Counted from the first letter of the stretch, positions 21,255 through 31,590 are shown. The stretch: DNA of 64,000 nucleotides from Lepidostoma basale (GCA_022606425.2 JAHDVF020000215.1:558001-622000), one strand, 5' to 3'. Program-made: numbers and translations. The notes: generated by a model from the sequence alone, not told the origin.

Positions 21255-21592
21255 ACCCTGAGGATTAAAAACCATGCTCTCCGTGCTAACCGAGGAGGAA
21301 CGTTTCAATGCAAATATAAGAAGTGTTATGAACAAAATAACGAAAGGGTCCTTTAGATGGTTTAGACACATGGAAAGAATGAATGAAGACAGAATGGTGA
21401 ATAAAGTGTATTTAAACGACGTGAACGGAGTTAGAGAAAGGTGTGTAAATGTCGGTCACTTAAGGACATTCCGACGTGCATACATGACGCGTTGGAAGCG
21501 AGAGGAGTATGTTAATAGGACAGAACAATGTGGCGGTCCATTATTTTTGCCTACCCCTCCCGTGAGACGGCGTGATGATAAGTTAGTTAACT
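21255..21592 (+). pseudogene. LINE-T C-terminus, subfamily D, with deletions
   Basis: Reads MNKITKGSFRWFRHMERMNE, DRMVNKVYLNDVNGVR, then skips the GRPRKTW segment. Ends gagacggcgtgatgataag with a degenerate tail. Confidence 0.75.
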
Positions 21593-21642
21593 AATCATCA
21601 CCCCTTTAAAAATTTAATACAAACTTGTTAGTATTAAATAAT

Positions 21643-22215
21643 CCATTGTTTTGGCCGAAACACTATGATACTTTAACATTATAAACTGTTAAATTAAAAA
21701 AACTTTAAATAATAATTAAATAAAACGATGTTTTTATAATAACTACTTCCACTTTTTTTATTTATTTAGACAGCCACCGGTTTCGCCAGGCTCGTTGGCA
21801 TCGACAGACTGGTAACACTATTGTAAACTTAGTCCTTTATATGCATACAGCTCATGGCGAAACCGGTCGCTGTCTAAATAAAGACAAAAGTGGAAGTAGT
21901 TAAAAAACATTGTTTTATTTAATTATTATTTAAAATGAACTTCCATCAAGAGATTTCAGTAAAATCATTTGATTATCTAAAAAAACTTTGTTTCGTGTAT
22001 CACAATTGTATTTTTATTTTATGTGACAGCTGTTTCTACAACCTATGTTGGCATCATCAGGTATTAAAATAATATCTAATACAATACAATAATATTTTAT
22101 ATTATTGTAATACCCGATGATGTTAACAGAGATTGACGAAACAGCTGTCGCGTAAAATAAAAATAAAATGGTGATACATAAAACAAAGTTTTTAAATTTA
22201 ACAGTTTTTTGTTCG
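21643..22215. repeat. Palindromic repeat F2, split by an F1 insertion
   Basis: The F2 3' end (minus: taatccattgttttggccga) starts at 21643. F1 interrupts at 21707-21977. F2 resumes at 21978 with opposed cores: minus CTGATGA (22054-22060) ... GAAACAGCTGTC (22025-22036), and plus CCGATGA (22114-22120) ... GAAACAGCTGTC (22138-22149). The minus core is canonical except for the extra base before stem II. Arms pair through attttattttatgtga and its complement. Confidence 0.75.
21707..21977 (+). repeat. F1 inserted into F2 with 12-bp TSD
   Basis: Flanked by taaaaaaacttt at 21695-21706 and 21978-21989. Arms aataattaaataaaacgatg / complement; complete minus core (GAAACCGGTG ... CTGTCGA, about 21770-21812) and a deleted plus core (gcgaaaccggtcgctgtc at 21857). 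The 3' end is the constant F1 end atcatttgattatc. Confidence 0.82.
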
Positions 22216-22329
22216 TATTACATTTTTGACATGTTTAATAACACATAATGTAAGAATACCTTCATCTTTTTTTATACAGTAGGTTGTTTAAATCCAATTA
22301 CTGTATACAATTTGTTTTTAGGTAATGGT

Positions 22330-22795
22330 GTTACCGACCCTTGGGTATGGAAACGAAGAATGGAACTGGCAAAAGAAGGATGAAAGTAGAATAAATGCAG
22401 TAGAAATGAGATCTCTTAGACGAATGTGTGTATGATAGAGTGTCGAATGAAAATATAAGAAGTGAATGCGGTGCGAATGATAGTGTTATGAACAAAATAA
22501 TGAAAGGATCATTAAGATGGTTTGGACATATGGAAAGAATGAATGAAGAAATATTGGTAAAAAAAATATATGTTAACGATATAAATGGAACCAGAAATAG
22601 AGGAAGACCAAGGAAACGTGGCACGATCAAATAAATGAAATATTGAATGTCGGCCAAGTGAGGAGTCACGATGTATGAATGTTGAGGAAGCGAGAGAAAT
22701 ATGTCAGGGAAGAAAAGTGTGGTAGTCCATTCTTTCTGCCTACCCCTTCGGGAATACGGCGTGATGGTTAGTTAGTTAGTTAGTTAGGTAATAAA
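22330..22795 (+). pseudogene. LINE-T C-terminus, subfamily A, frameshifted
   Basis: Reads WNWQKKDESRINAVEMRSLR, a deletion at ~22428, then YDRVSNENIRSECGANDSV and RNRGRPRKRG with a shift at ~22617. 3' end facggcgtgatgg-type followed by four TTAG units at 22768-22787. Confidence 0.82.
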
Positions 22796-22796
22796 T

Positions 22797-22935
22797 CGCC
22801 ATTTTATTGTTACGTGAATTCTACACCAGGCAAAAGACAGTGTGATAATCTCACTACTATCGCCGGGAATCGATCCCGGGACCTTCGGTATGGCAATCAG
22901 AGCTCTTGGCACTCTGCCACGAAGGTCGCCCAAAT
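22797..22935 (-). mobile_element. tRNA-derived SINE
   Basis: On the minus strand it begins gcgaccttcgtggcagagtg (A-box region), then ggtcccgggatcgattcccg (B box), then a tRNA-unrelated body with caatgagatt... and an acgtaacaataaaatggcg end. Same family at 27855, 28615, 31235, 33655 and 55745. It is a retroposed tRNA-like sequence, not a functional tRNA. Confidence 0.8.
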
Positions 22936-23394
22936 TCCGCTAGTTTACAATCATATTTCTTGAAAATGTATAGAGATAAATTAGCTGATGTAAAAACAAA
23001 ACCAGTGTTATGGTGCACAACAATTCTGAATACATAATTCATTGTCAACCTTTTTTAATAATATTACTTCGTGAGAAAGTTGCATCATTTATCTTTCGCT
23101 AACGACAAGACACTGGTCTTTAGAAGTTAACTCGTAAATTTCCATTAGGCAATTGAAAAATAATTCCGTTTGTTTGGGTACGCGGATGTAACTGATTAAG
23201 CGTCGATCTCTGTACTTCCGAGAAGTGAATTTGTTTCGGAATTAACCTCGAATCCTTGATTACCTATTTGAAGTTTTGATATTGTATCGGTGCTGAGAGC
23301 CATTATTCTCGTGGGCGTAACTGGATTGAATTTGTTAGAAATGTTAAATCCGAGGATTAATTTATTGTACAACGTAATCCAAAATTCCTCTACA

Positions 23395-23770
23395 TGGTTT
23401 TCAATTAATATTCTTAATAAAGTTATTTATTGTTTCTTGAACAATGGTATAAAACTCCATATTAAACAAATTATATGAATGAAAACGTCTGTTTACTAGA
23501 AGTTTTATTATATAAACTGTTAAATTTTCAACTCTGCTATAATACCACATTTTCTATTTTACATTTTTACAGCATCGGTTGGCGAAACAGCTGTCGCGAC
23601 ATTCTCAAAAAGTGTTTATTAAAAAACAGTGTTGTAAATTTAACAGTTAATAATGTTGAAGTATCATGGTGTTTCGGGCCAAAAGTATGGACTAGTTAAG
23701 TTTTATTATATAATATAATAGTTTGTGGAAATTACATGTTTCGCCTTTGTAAGGCATTATCAAATCATCA
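23395..23770 (+). repeat. F3 repeat split by an F2 insertion
   Basis: F3 runs from tattgtttcttgaacaatgg (23428) through gaaaacgtctg and ctagaagttttattatata to 23514. F2 occupies 23515-23697, and F3 continues at 23698-23766 to acatgtttcgcctttgtaag. Flanking copies of aagttttattatata at 23500-23514 and 23698-23712 are the F2 TSD. Confidence 0.8.
23515..23697 (+). repeat. F2 half-element inserted with 15-bp TSD
   Basis: 5'-truncated: only the right half of stem II (tcggttggc) and GAAACAGCTGTC (23584-23595) remain, followed by the F2 3' segment (aacagttaataatgttgaag ... gtatggact). The constant 3' end and truncated 5' end argue for retroposition. Confidence 0.78.
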
Positions 23771-24055
23771 TCATCATCAGCCGTCTGGCATCCACTGCTG
23801 AATGTAGGCCTCTCCCAAAGCACGCCACCACCCCCTATACATTGCCGCTCCCATCCATCCAGGTCCGGCAATCCTCTTGAGATCGTCGGTTCAGCGGGCA
23901 GGGGGACGTCAAACTCTGCGGAATCCTGTACGTGGTCTCCACTCCAGAACCCGTCTCCCCCATCGGCCGTCGGTTCTCCGACAGGTATGGCCAGCCCATC
24001 GCCACTTCAGCCCATCCTCAGAGCCACCTCAGTCACCTTGGTTTGTTGACGAATA
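23766..24055 (-). pseudogene. RTE-type LINE 3' end
   Basis: Minus-strand 3' end with (ATG)n tail (catcatcatcatcagccgtc) and the familiar catccactgctgaatgtagg motif. Encodes a QTADDDD-like C-terminus common in lepidopteran RTE fragments. Non-coding decay upstream. Confidence 0.75.
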
Positions 24056-24059
24056 AATT

Positions 24060-25100
24060 CGTTTCTAAATTATCAAATGTAAAGTAAAATTTGATAGTGT
24101 CTTAGTAAGGCGATAAATGTCTTTCCAGTAAACTGTAATCAAACTTCTAAAAAACAGACACCTTTATCCGTATTTATTACTTATTAGAGTCGTTACACGG
24201 TTGATTATGTCAGTGACATCTTTCGCTCACTGTATCGTTTCTTACTCTGTCTCTGATGCTTATTTATAACACGGCTCTTTCGATCACTCATGGTTTCTTG
24301 TCACTTTGTTTGGACAATGTGATAGCAGCCGTTATGTTAAGTGTTTAATATATTTCTAAAAATGTCACACCACAGATTATGTGCTTCGTACGAAAGTAAA
24401 CTTTTTCTTAATCAAAATGTGTCGTGTATATTTTATAAGATCTTAGTTCAGTATAACAGTCAAAATATTTTGTTTCACGTAGGTTTTGCTCACCATAAGT
24501 AAACCCATAAATAGTTAAACGGTATACATAATGTTATTATCGAATCATAAATATTAAGATTTCTTTTCTTTAATATGTCGTGTGTTTAAAGGCGTTGATA
24601 GATATGCATTATAATTGGAACCGAAAAAAATCGTAGGCGGCTCTGTAGTGCCTATAGTGTCGAAATACAATAATGCGTTTTACAACAAAAGAAACTGCCT
24701 CCGAAGAAAGCCGTGGCTAATGACAAATATGTAAATGCCAAGAGGTCACTAAGTTTCTAAATAGGTCCCGAAAGATTTTACCAAGGGACTGTAAGTTTTC
24801 ACACATTCGTGCATTTCCAACCGGCTTGTCTCCGGTTCATAAAGGCCTCGGGAACACAAAAGAGTGAAAACCAAAAGGTCACCGGAAATCGAAAACGCTC
24901 CTGGGAAATACAAAACAAGGCAAACAGAAGAACGGAGTTATAAACTCGATTGCACAACTATCCGCCATGTTATTTTACTCGGGGGCGACATCTCGGTAGA
25001 AGCGTAAGTAATGGATATTAAAACAAGTTTAATTAAATCGTTTCTGATAACTCAGTGCGCGTTAGTTATTATATTTAGTAAAGTCAGCATAAAACAAACA
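24060..25100. other. Unassigned non-coding, about 1 kb
   Basis: Largely stop-rich in six frames with no family match; may be unique intergenic DNA. Confidence 0.5.
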
Positions 25101-25104
25101 AAAT

Positions 25105-25535
25105 AGTCCATTGATTTGGGCGAAACACTCTGATACTTCTAAATAATAATTAAATAAAACGATGTTTTTTAACTACTTCCACTTTTGTCTTTATTTAGAC
25201 AGCGACCGGTTTCCCGACCGCGACCCCTGATCTGTATGTATATAAAGGACTAAGTTTACAATAGTGTTACCAGTCTGTCGATGCCAGCGAGCCTGGCGAA
25301 ACCGGTCGCTGTCTAAATAAAGACAAAAGTGGAAGTAGTTAAAAAACATCGTTTTATTTAATTATTATTTAAAATGAACTTCCATCAAGAGATTTCAGTA
25401 AAATCATTTGATTATCTGATACTTCTAAATTAGTAACTGTTAAAATTTAAACGCTATTACGGTATCAAATTATTTACTGTTTTTTTTTAACGACAACTGT
25501 TTCGCCAACCGATGTCGGTATCATCGGGTGTGGAT
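25105..25535. repeat. F2 repeat (minus) split by an F1 insertion
   Basis: F2 3' end at 25106 (agtccattgatttgggcgaa); F1 at 25145-25414; F2 resumes at 25415. Minus core: CCGATGA (25521-25527) and GAAACAGTTGTC (25492-25503). The second F2 arm is absent. Confidence 0.75.
25145..25414 (+). repeat. F1 inserted into F2 with 16-bp TSD
   Basis: Flanked by tctgatacttctaaat at 25129-25144 and 25415-25430. Plus core: CTGTCGA (25275-25281), stem II GCCAG-cgagc-CTGGC, GAAACCGGTC (25298-25307). The minus core in the left arm is partly deleted (accggtttcccgac). Ends atcatttgattatc. Confidence 0.85.
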
Positions 25536-25559
25536 TTTTTCGTTTATATGGAGAGTTTT

Positions 25560-25705
25560 TACATCTTCTTCTTCTTCTTTCGGTGCCGTGCCAGGTCCCC
25601 CCAACGTTGGCGATCACTGCAGCAAAGGCATCTGTATCCTGCGCCACTTGGAACAGGTTCTGAATTCTTGGTATTCCTGCCCACTCTTTGATGTTCCGCA
25701 GTTAT
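25560..25705 (-). pseudogene. LINE-M 3' fragment
   Basis: Minus strand: REWAGIPRIQNLFQVAQDTD-like C-terminus and GDRQRWGDLARHR-type 3' end with (GAA)n tail (cttcttcttcttt at 25565). Confidence 0.7.
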
Positions 25706-25852
25706 TAGTTTATTTTTAGTTTACAAAAATTTATAGACCTGATGGTACTATGTTTTCCTCAACTTCGTTCTCCAATCTCATTAATAAATATAAAATATCT
25801 CCCGCACTCGTCATGTTTAATACTTTATAATATATTTTATTCATTATATCCT

Positions 25853-26215
25853 CAAATGATTTTACTGAAATCTCTTGATGGAAGTTCATTTTAAATAATA
25901 ATTAAATAAAACGATGTTTTTTAACTACTTCCACTTTTGTCTTTATTTAGACAGCGACCGGTTTCGCCAGGCTCGCTGGCATCGACAGACTGGTAACACT
26001 ATTGTAAACTTAGTCCTTTATATACATACAGATCAGGGGTGGAAAATTATTTTTGTACAGAATCATGTTAACCACCCCTGATCTGTATGTATATAAAGGA
26101 CTAAGTTTACAATAGTGTTACCAGTCTGTCGATGCCAGCGAGCCTGGCGAAACCGGTCGCTGTCTAAATAAAGACAAAAGTGGAAGTAGTTAAAAAACAT
26201 CGTTTTATTTAATTA
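25853..26215 (-). repeat. F1, near-perfect long palindrome with 16-bp TSD
   Basis: Arms of ~145 bp (25895-26040 and 26073-26220) are almost perfectly complementary around a ~33-nt loop. Each holds a full hammerhead-like core: minus CTGTCGA (25982-25988) with GAAACCGGTC (25956-25965), and plus CTGTCGA (26126-26132) with GAAACCGGTC (26149-26158); stem II GCCAG/CTGGC in both. TSD ttattcattatatcct at 25837-25852 and 26216-26231. The constant F1 3' end (atgattttactgaaatctct) is at the left, so the copy lies on the minus strand. Confidence 0.88.
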
Positions 26216-26329
26216 TTATTCATTATATCCTGCTTGGAATCCCTTTTTATATCGCAAAATAATATTCCATTGCACGTCTAACTTACTTGTAGATTTTTAT
26301 AGAAATGAATCAAAATATAAACTAAGTAA

Positions 26330-26485
26330 CGAAATAACCATAACGCCGTCTCACCGAAGAAGTAGGCAGGAAGAATGGACCACCACACTGTATATTACTT
26401 TTTCCTGACATAATTCTCTCGATTACTCAACATTCTTACATCGTGTAAAACACGAACGCTGATTTCTCAGACTCCTCACGTGTAT
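26330..26485 (-). mobile_element. LINE-T 3' fragment, degenerate
   Basis: ccataacgccgtctcaccga, gtaggcaggaagaatggacc and tctcagactcctcacgtg mark a LINE-T 3' end on the minus strand. Confidence 0.7.
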
Positions 26486-26694
26486 ATAAAAATATGCATT
26501 TTAAGAAAATCGTATAAGGTCATCTGGTTCACTTGCTGACGAAAGTATAACATCTTCGATATCAAATTTACTGAACTATACGGGTGTTCTCATATACCTG
26601 AGTCAAATAAAATCACGAAAATTTGATATTATGTACACAATATATCCGTCTTATGTTAATTAATAAAAAATATATATATATTAAGAACAAAAAA

Positions 26695-26825
26695 AAAAAC
26701 ATTATATTTTATCTCAATAGAGACGAAGATGCAAACTGGAAATTGAATATGGTTGATCAAGGTGTTTACAGGACTTATGACCTGTCATTGGTTGGGTTAA
26801 GCGCACGCTTTATGTAACATTCACA
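26695..26825 (+). repeat. Family-G dispersed repeat, partial
   Basis: tctcaatagagacgaagatg ... acaggacttatgacctgtca ... ttggttgggttaagcg recurs at 34415-34800, 41015-41290 and 52100-52350. No ORF or tRNA boxes. Contains the dyad aggacttatgacctgt. Confidence 0.7.
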
Positions 26826-26959
26826 AAAAATAAAAAAATTAAATACTTCATTTTTAAACGTATTACGTAAATATCATCACAAGTAGGTAAGAAGTAAACA
26901 TTATGTAGGTGTATAAATAATATTTTCAATCCCCTTTGAAAATGATAGATTACATTCAC

Positions 26960-27555
26960 CGCAGATGCTGGTTGGCTGACCTTTGAAAATTGACTTCCAA
27001 CAGTGTCGTTAATACACCATTGAGAAGGCAATGAAAGCTCTATCGAGAAAGCGGCTGAGCTTTTTGGTAATTACTCCCAACTACCCCCACTCCGCGGCCA
27101 CCCTTCCAACGGTTATCTTCACCTGTAACAAAACTTAATCTCCCCTCTGAAGACTTCTATCAAGTACACACAAAGTAAGTAGTTTGAGTTAATAGAATAT
27201 TTATCCACTTCTTTCTGATTGTTAAACTTTTAATACTGCTTTCTCGTTCATTTTAAAGTGAGGCAGATATATCTTTCCATTCGTTTATTTACTTACCAGG
27301 AAGCTCGGTACGACTTTTAATTTTATTCTCCTCGAAAGTTGACCTTAAACCAATATCGGTCCCTTTCAAATTCTGGAAAAGCAGATGTGGAGTGTTTCGG
27401 TAACTGAAAGAAAACATTTTTACGTCAAGTACTATAAAATACAAATACGATTTTTTGCGTAAATAAAATATTTCATCCAATTTGAAGCTTATAAATTTTA
27501 AGCAGGTTTATTTATAATATATATAATGAAAAATGAAAATAAAAAAAAAATATTA
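26960..27555. other. Unassigned non-coding
   Basis: No recognisable feature. Confidence 0.45.
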
Positions 27556-27569
27556 AGAATTTTTCTATG

Positions 27570-27800
27570 TTTATTTTTAGTGTAAAATCTACTTATTAAT
27601 TTTCGTCTTCGACCGGTTTCGGCAGCTCGCTGCCATCTTCTGGTACCTACATCAAACTTTGTTGTCCTTATATAGGGGATGCTAATGGTGGGGGTTGAAT
27701 TGTGAACGATTTTACCTAATCCATTAAAAAATTTTAATTAAAATTCTTAAAAAAAAAAAAAATCATTATTTACAATGAACTTCTACCAAGAAATTTCAAT
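27570..27800 (-). repeat. F1-related repeat (variant b), hammerhead-like
   Basis: Minus core: CAGAAGA (27635-27641), stem II GGCAG-cgag-CTGCC, GAAACCGGTC (27611-27620). Here A6 is kept but U4 is A. The flank after the core (ttgtccttatataggggatg) resembles the F1 spacer (aatccttatata-type), linking it to F1. Confidence 0.65.
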
Positions 27801-27857
27801 CAACAACGTACATAATTAGGTTTATTTATCGTTTAATAGCCGTTATATTTATATATT

Positions 27858-28082
27858 GACGACCTTCGTGGCCGAGTGGTAAGTGCTTTGACTGCCACCC
27901 CGAAGGTCCCGGATTCGATTCCTGGCGATGGCAGTGTGATTGTCACACTGTCTTTGGTCTGATGTATAATCACGTAACAATAAAATGGCGATAGATTATT
28001 TACCTATCACATGTCACGAATCAAAATGATAGCTATACTTTTTACATCGATTTGACTCGCGCTGTAATGATTTAAAGAACGA
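27858..28082 (+). mobile_element. tRNA-derived SINE, near full length
   Basis: Begins gaccttcgtggccgagtggt (A box) with ggtcccggattcgattcctg (B box), then gatggcagtgtgattgtcac, aataaaatggcgatagatta, ttacctatcacatgtcacg and a 3' end ctgtaatgatttaaagaacg. This is the best reference copy here for the family. Confidence 0.85.
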
Positions 28083-28084
28083 TT

Positions 28085-28290
28085 TGTAATGTCTGTCTTC
28101 TAGAAGTTTTATTATATTATATTTTAAATGAAATGACATGTTTCGCCCTTCTAAGGGATTATCAATTGTCTGGTAAGAAGGGCGAAATATGTCATTCCAT
28201 CAAAAATATGATAAAACTTCTAGAAAACAGACGTTTTCGTTCATTTTGTTTTTTTAATATGTAATTTCACAACATTGTTCAAGAAACAAT
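28085..28290. repeat. F3 palindromic repeat
   Basis: Left arm tctagaagttttattatatt ... acatgtttcgcccttctaag; right arm agaagggcgaaatatgtcat ... aacttctagaaaacagacg; ends ttgttcaagaaacaataaat. Confidence 0.8.
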
Positions 28291-28299
28291 AAATAACTT

Positions 28300-28590
28300 A
28301 CTAACAAACCATCACGCCGTTTCCCCGGAGGGGTAGGCAGAGATGATGAATCGCCACATTGTTCTATCCTGGAATAATTCTCGCGCTCTTCTACATTCAC
28401 ACATCGTGAGATACGCGTTCCTCGATTGTTCCTACTTCGATTGTGCCGCCTTTCAGTAATTTAATTTGATCATGCCATGTCTTCCTTGGCCTTCCTGGAC
28501 TTCTTTTCCCATTCACACTACTTGTTTATATTTTTTTACCATTCTTCTCTCATCCATTTGTCCAAATCATCTTAGTGACCCTTTTTTAAT
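28300..28590 (-). mobile_element. LINE-T 3' fragment, subfamily B
   Basis: ccatcacgccgtttccccgg at the 3' end, then cttcttttcccattcacact, the subfamily-B signature. Confidence 0.82.
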
Positions 28591-28611
28591 TTTATTTATC
28601 CAATATTAAAG

Positions 28612-28722
28612 ACATCGTGAAATTTTTTTTCTTCATATTTTCGTCGCCGGGAATCGAACCCGGGGCCTTTAGTTTGACAGTCATAGCTGTTGCCACTCTG
28701 CCACGAAGGCCGTCGAACTGAT
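28612..28722 (-). mobile_element. tRNA-derived SINE, 5' part
   Basis: Minus strand: gaccttcgtggcagagtgg..., gccccgggttcgattcccgg (B box). Truncated after gaaaatatgaag. Confidence 0.78.
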
Positions 28723-29044
28723 ATAACTGTAGTTAAATACAAGAGTAAATAATATTTAACTGCAGTATCTACGCATCTGCGTAGGTTCACTAATGGCTCG
28801 CGTGTGGAAGTGTGTTTCTGATACGGGTAACTAGATTGTTGACACTAATGGCGTATTCACGTGCGATCACTCTTACGGATGATGGTTTCCGCAATAATAG
28901 GAATATTTAACTTTTTCATAGCACCGATATCATCAGCTAATATGTATGATATTCCTCTCCCATGATAAACCATCAAGAAAAAACAGTTTATCGATGCGAA
29001 AGCGTAACACTTACGAGGCATAATCGTATTCTGATTGTTTATTG

Positions 29045-29895
29045 TTACTTTCTAGTCCCGACCCTTATGTATGGTGTTACGGTCTTCCAAAATGAAAATG
29101 CACGATCGACTGGATCTCGATGCTTTATTATATAAATATACAATATGTGTGTTACAAGCTTCGTTTCCAAAATTAATGTGTGTGTCAAATACAGCAAATG
29201 CCCTATTTATAAGCAGGAGTTATCAAGGAACATTAAGATAATATCCTGGACTTTGCTGCATTCAAAGTGCATAAGTTCCGTTGAGCTTTCAAAGTCCATA
29301 TTCACAGCATGTTTACAGAATATTGTTTTTCGATAGATTAGGGGGAACAGGAAGTCCACACCAGATAAAGATTTGCTTGATTACAATTTTGGTGCGGCAT
29401 TCTAGTAGGTACATAACAATGGAAGTGAAGCTTAAAGTTGGTAGAAGAAGGATGAAAGTAGGATAAATGCCGTAAAAATTAGGTCACTAAGGAAAAATGT
29501 GCTAAAAATCAATGTATGATAGAATATCTAATGATGAAGTAAGAAAGGAATGTAAGGCGGATGAATGCGTGATAAATAAAATCAACAAAGGATCACTTAG
29601 ATTATTTGGACATATGGAACGAATGGATGAGGGAAGATTGGTTTAACATATATATTCAAGTAGTGTGAATGGAAAAAGAAGTTGAGGAAGGCCAAGGAAG
29701 ACATGGCATGACCAAATTAATCAATTAATGAAAGGCGGCCGTGTTCGAAGTAGGAACAATCGACGAGCGTGTATGTCACGATGTGTGAATGTAGAAGAGG
29801 CGCGAGAGTTATGTCAGGATAGAACCATGTGGTGATCCATCCTCTCTGCCTACCCCTCCGGGGAAACGGCGTGATGGTTAGTTTGTTAGTATCAT
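29045..29895 (+). pseudogene. LINE-T copy, subfamily B, with ~340-bp insertion
   Basis: agtcccgacccttatgtatg at 29052-29071 matches the PTLMYGSE segment. The LINE resumes at ~29416 (aatggaagtgaagcttaaag) and continues to ggggaaacggcgtgatggtt at 29860-29879. The intervening DNA is foreign and unassigned; no clear duplication was found. Confidence 0.7.
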
Positions 29896-29929
29896 ACATC
29901 GTTTTACCGCACATTTTTTCTCGGCAATC

Positions 29930-30275
29930 TCATTTCTGTAGCATTTATCTTACTTTTATTCTTCTTTTGCCAGGTTCAAACTTTACTTCCACACATAAGG
30001 ATTAGCACTAGAACTCCATTATGCACTGCCATTATTTATGTTTGCTGGTGTATAGGTGTATATTTTTAATAATTACAGTATCTTTTGCGTTGTCTGTTCC
30101 ATCTTACAATATCTTCCACGTGTTCCTCACCCTATCTCGAAGAGTCTTACCTGATATTGTCCTCAGCGTCCGCATCTTTGCCACCCGCACTTTAGCCTTA
30201 GTTATTGTAGTATTCACTATGGTATCAATGCTATATGTCAGTATAGGCCTTAGGCAGGTTTTGTATAATGATTGA
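29930..30275 (-). mobile_element. LINE-T scrap followed by LINE-K scrap
   Basis: 29930-30020 minus reads PTLMCGSKV-like and TWQKKNKSKINATEM, from LINE-T. 30080-30250 minus reads AGGKDADAEDNIR and EEHVEDIVRWNRQRKRY, from LINE-K. Confidence 0.6.
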
Positions 30276-30710
30276 TTAAAATATGTATTTTTTTTATTAT
30301 ATAAGTTCTGTCTTTATCTTTATCTTTATATTATAATTTTACTATACTCTAGGGAATATTTATGGTAAACATCACTTACATTTTATTGTCTTGGCGTCAT
30401 CTCTTTGCAAAGGTCAACCATAGTCATAAAAATATCCGCCGTTTTTGAGCCTCTGACCCGGAATAATAATGCAATGGTTTTGAAAAGTCTATTTGAAATA
30501 ATTTTTTCAAGCATTCATTTTAAACTGACTGAATTAATACTGAAGCGATATCAATGTAATCGACATTAATGGTAAATATAATATTTAAAAATATTTTATT
30601 AAAAATGTATCTTATATATTGATTTTTTCTGTCTCTATATATAAAATGGACGAAACGCGAGAATCGTAGAAAAATATCAAAAATACCAACAACAAAAAAA
30701 ACGGTAAAAG
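30276..30710. other. AT-rich non-coding stretch
   Basis: Nothing assignable; ctgtctctatatataaaatg near 30629 resembles ends of some retroelements or Helitrons but is unsupported. Confidence 0.4.
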
Positions 30711-30711
30711 A

Positions 30712-30855
30712 AATACGAGTATAAGAGAGTGGACAAAAATGACCAGAGTTGAGAACCTATTTCAAGTGGCGCAGGACAGAGATGCTCCCGCTGCAGTGAT
30801 CGCTAACGTTGGGGGGACCCAACACGGCACCAGAAAAATAAGAAGTTATTTTAGT
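30712..30855 (+). pseudogene. LINE-M 3' fragment
   Basis: Plus strand reads REWTKMTRVENLFQVAQDRD and AAVIANVGGTQHGTRK, then an agaaaaataagaag tail. Confidence 0.75.
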
Positions 30856-31234
30856 TTTTTTTATGTTTCAATGCTAGGGATTTGTTTGAAACAAATCTAA
30901 TATCTTTACTGGTTCTTGGGGTGCCACTCGGGCCTTTAATGTAGTAGTTTCCCGTTACTTTCCACATGTTTGTGTACAGCCGGTTATTTGAACCCATGGA
31001 AGTAATATTATACAGAGATAATACAAAATTACATTCGATAACGCTCTATCAAGACGAAACCTCACACTGATTCCTCGCAAAAACAGACAGAAAGAATGAA
31101 CTGGCAAACTAATCTATCCTATCAGTTTTATTAACTTGATTCTCGGTCTCAAAAGATTTAAGACATTTTGTATACATTAGTATGGTATTTGTTAGGTATT
31201 TGTATACATTAAAAAAGACATTTTGGATATATTT
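30856..31234. other. Unassigned non-coding
   Basis: No gene or known family. Confidence 0.4.
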
Positions 31235-31236
31235 GC

Positions 31237-31472
31237 TTTATAGTGGGGATATAGCGGATTCATAGTGCTCTGACTGCCACCCCGTAGGACCCGGGTTCGA
31301 TTCCCGGCAATGGCAGTGTGATTGTCACACTGCCTTTGGTCTGGTGCAGAATTCACATGACAATAAAACGACAATACATTGGCTACCTATCATATGTCAT
31401 GAGAATCAAAATTATAGCTATACCCTTAACATCAATTTGGCTTGCGCTGTAATGATGTAAAGAGCGATTCAA
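31237..31472 (+). mobile_element. tRNA-derived SINE
   Basis: B box ggacccgggttcgattcccg at 31287-31306, body gatggcagtg-type... ttacctatcatatgtcatg-like, 3' end gcgctgtaatgatgtaaaga. The A-box end is decayed. Confidence 0.8.
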
Positions 31473-31475
31473 CAC

Positions 31476-31590
31476 TAATAATAATAATAATAATGATAAT
31501 AATAATAATAATGATAATAATAATAATTATAATAATAATTAAAATAATAATAATAATATTAATAATAATAATAATAATAATATTTTATTC
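31476..31590. repeat. AAT/ATG trinucleotide microsatellite
   Basis: Over 100 bp of imperfect (AAT)n with ATG and ATT interruptions, directly following the SINE 3' end and probably grown from its tail. Confidence 0.9.

Noticed and set aside
25853..26215. F1-F3 as DNA MITEs
   Set aside because: TSDs of 12-16 bp, constant 3' ends and truncated 5' ends do not fit a cut-and-paste element; retained only as a weaker alternative.
27858..27930. Functional tRNA gene
   Set aside because: A and B boxes are good but the cloverleaf is not closed and the same sequence with a long body recurs six times: it is a SINE.
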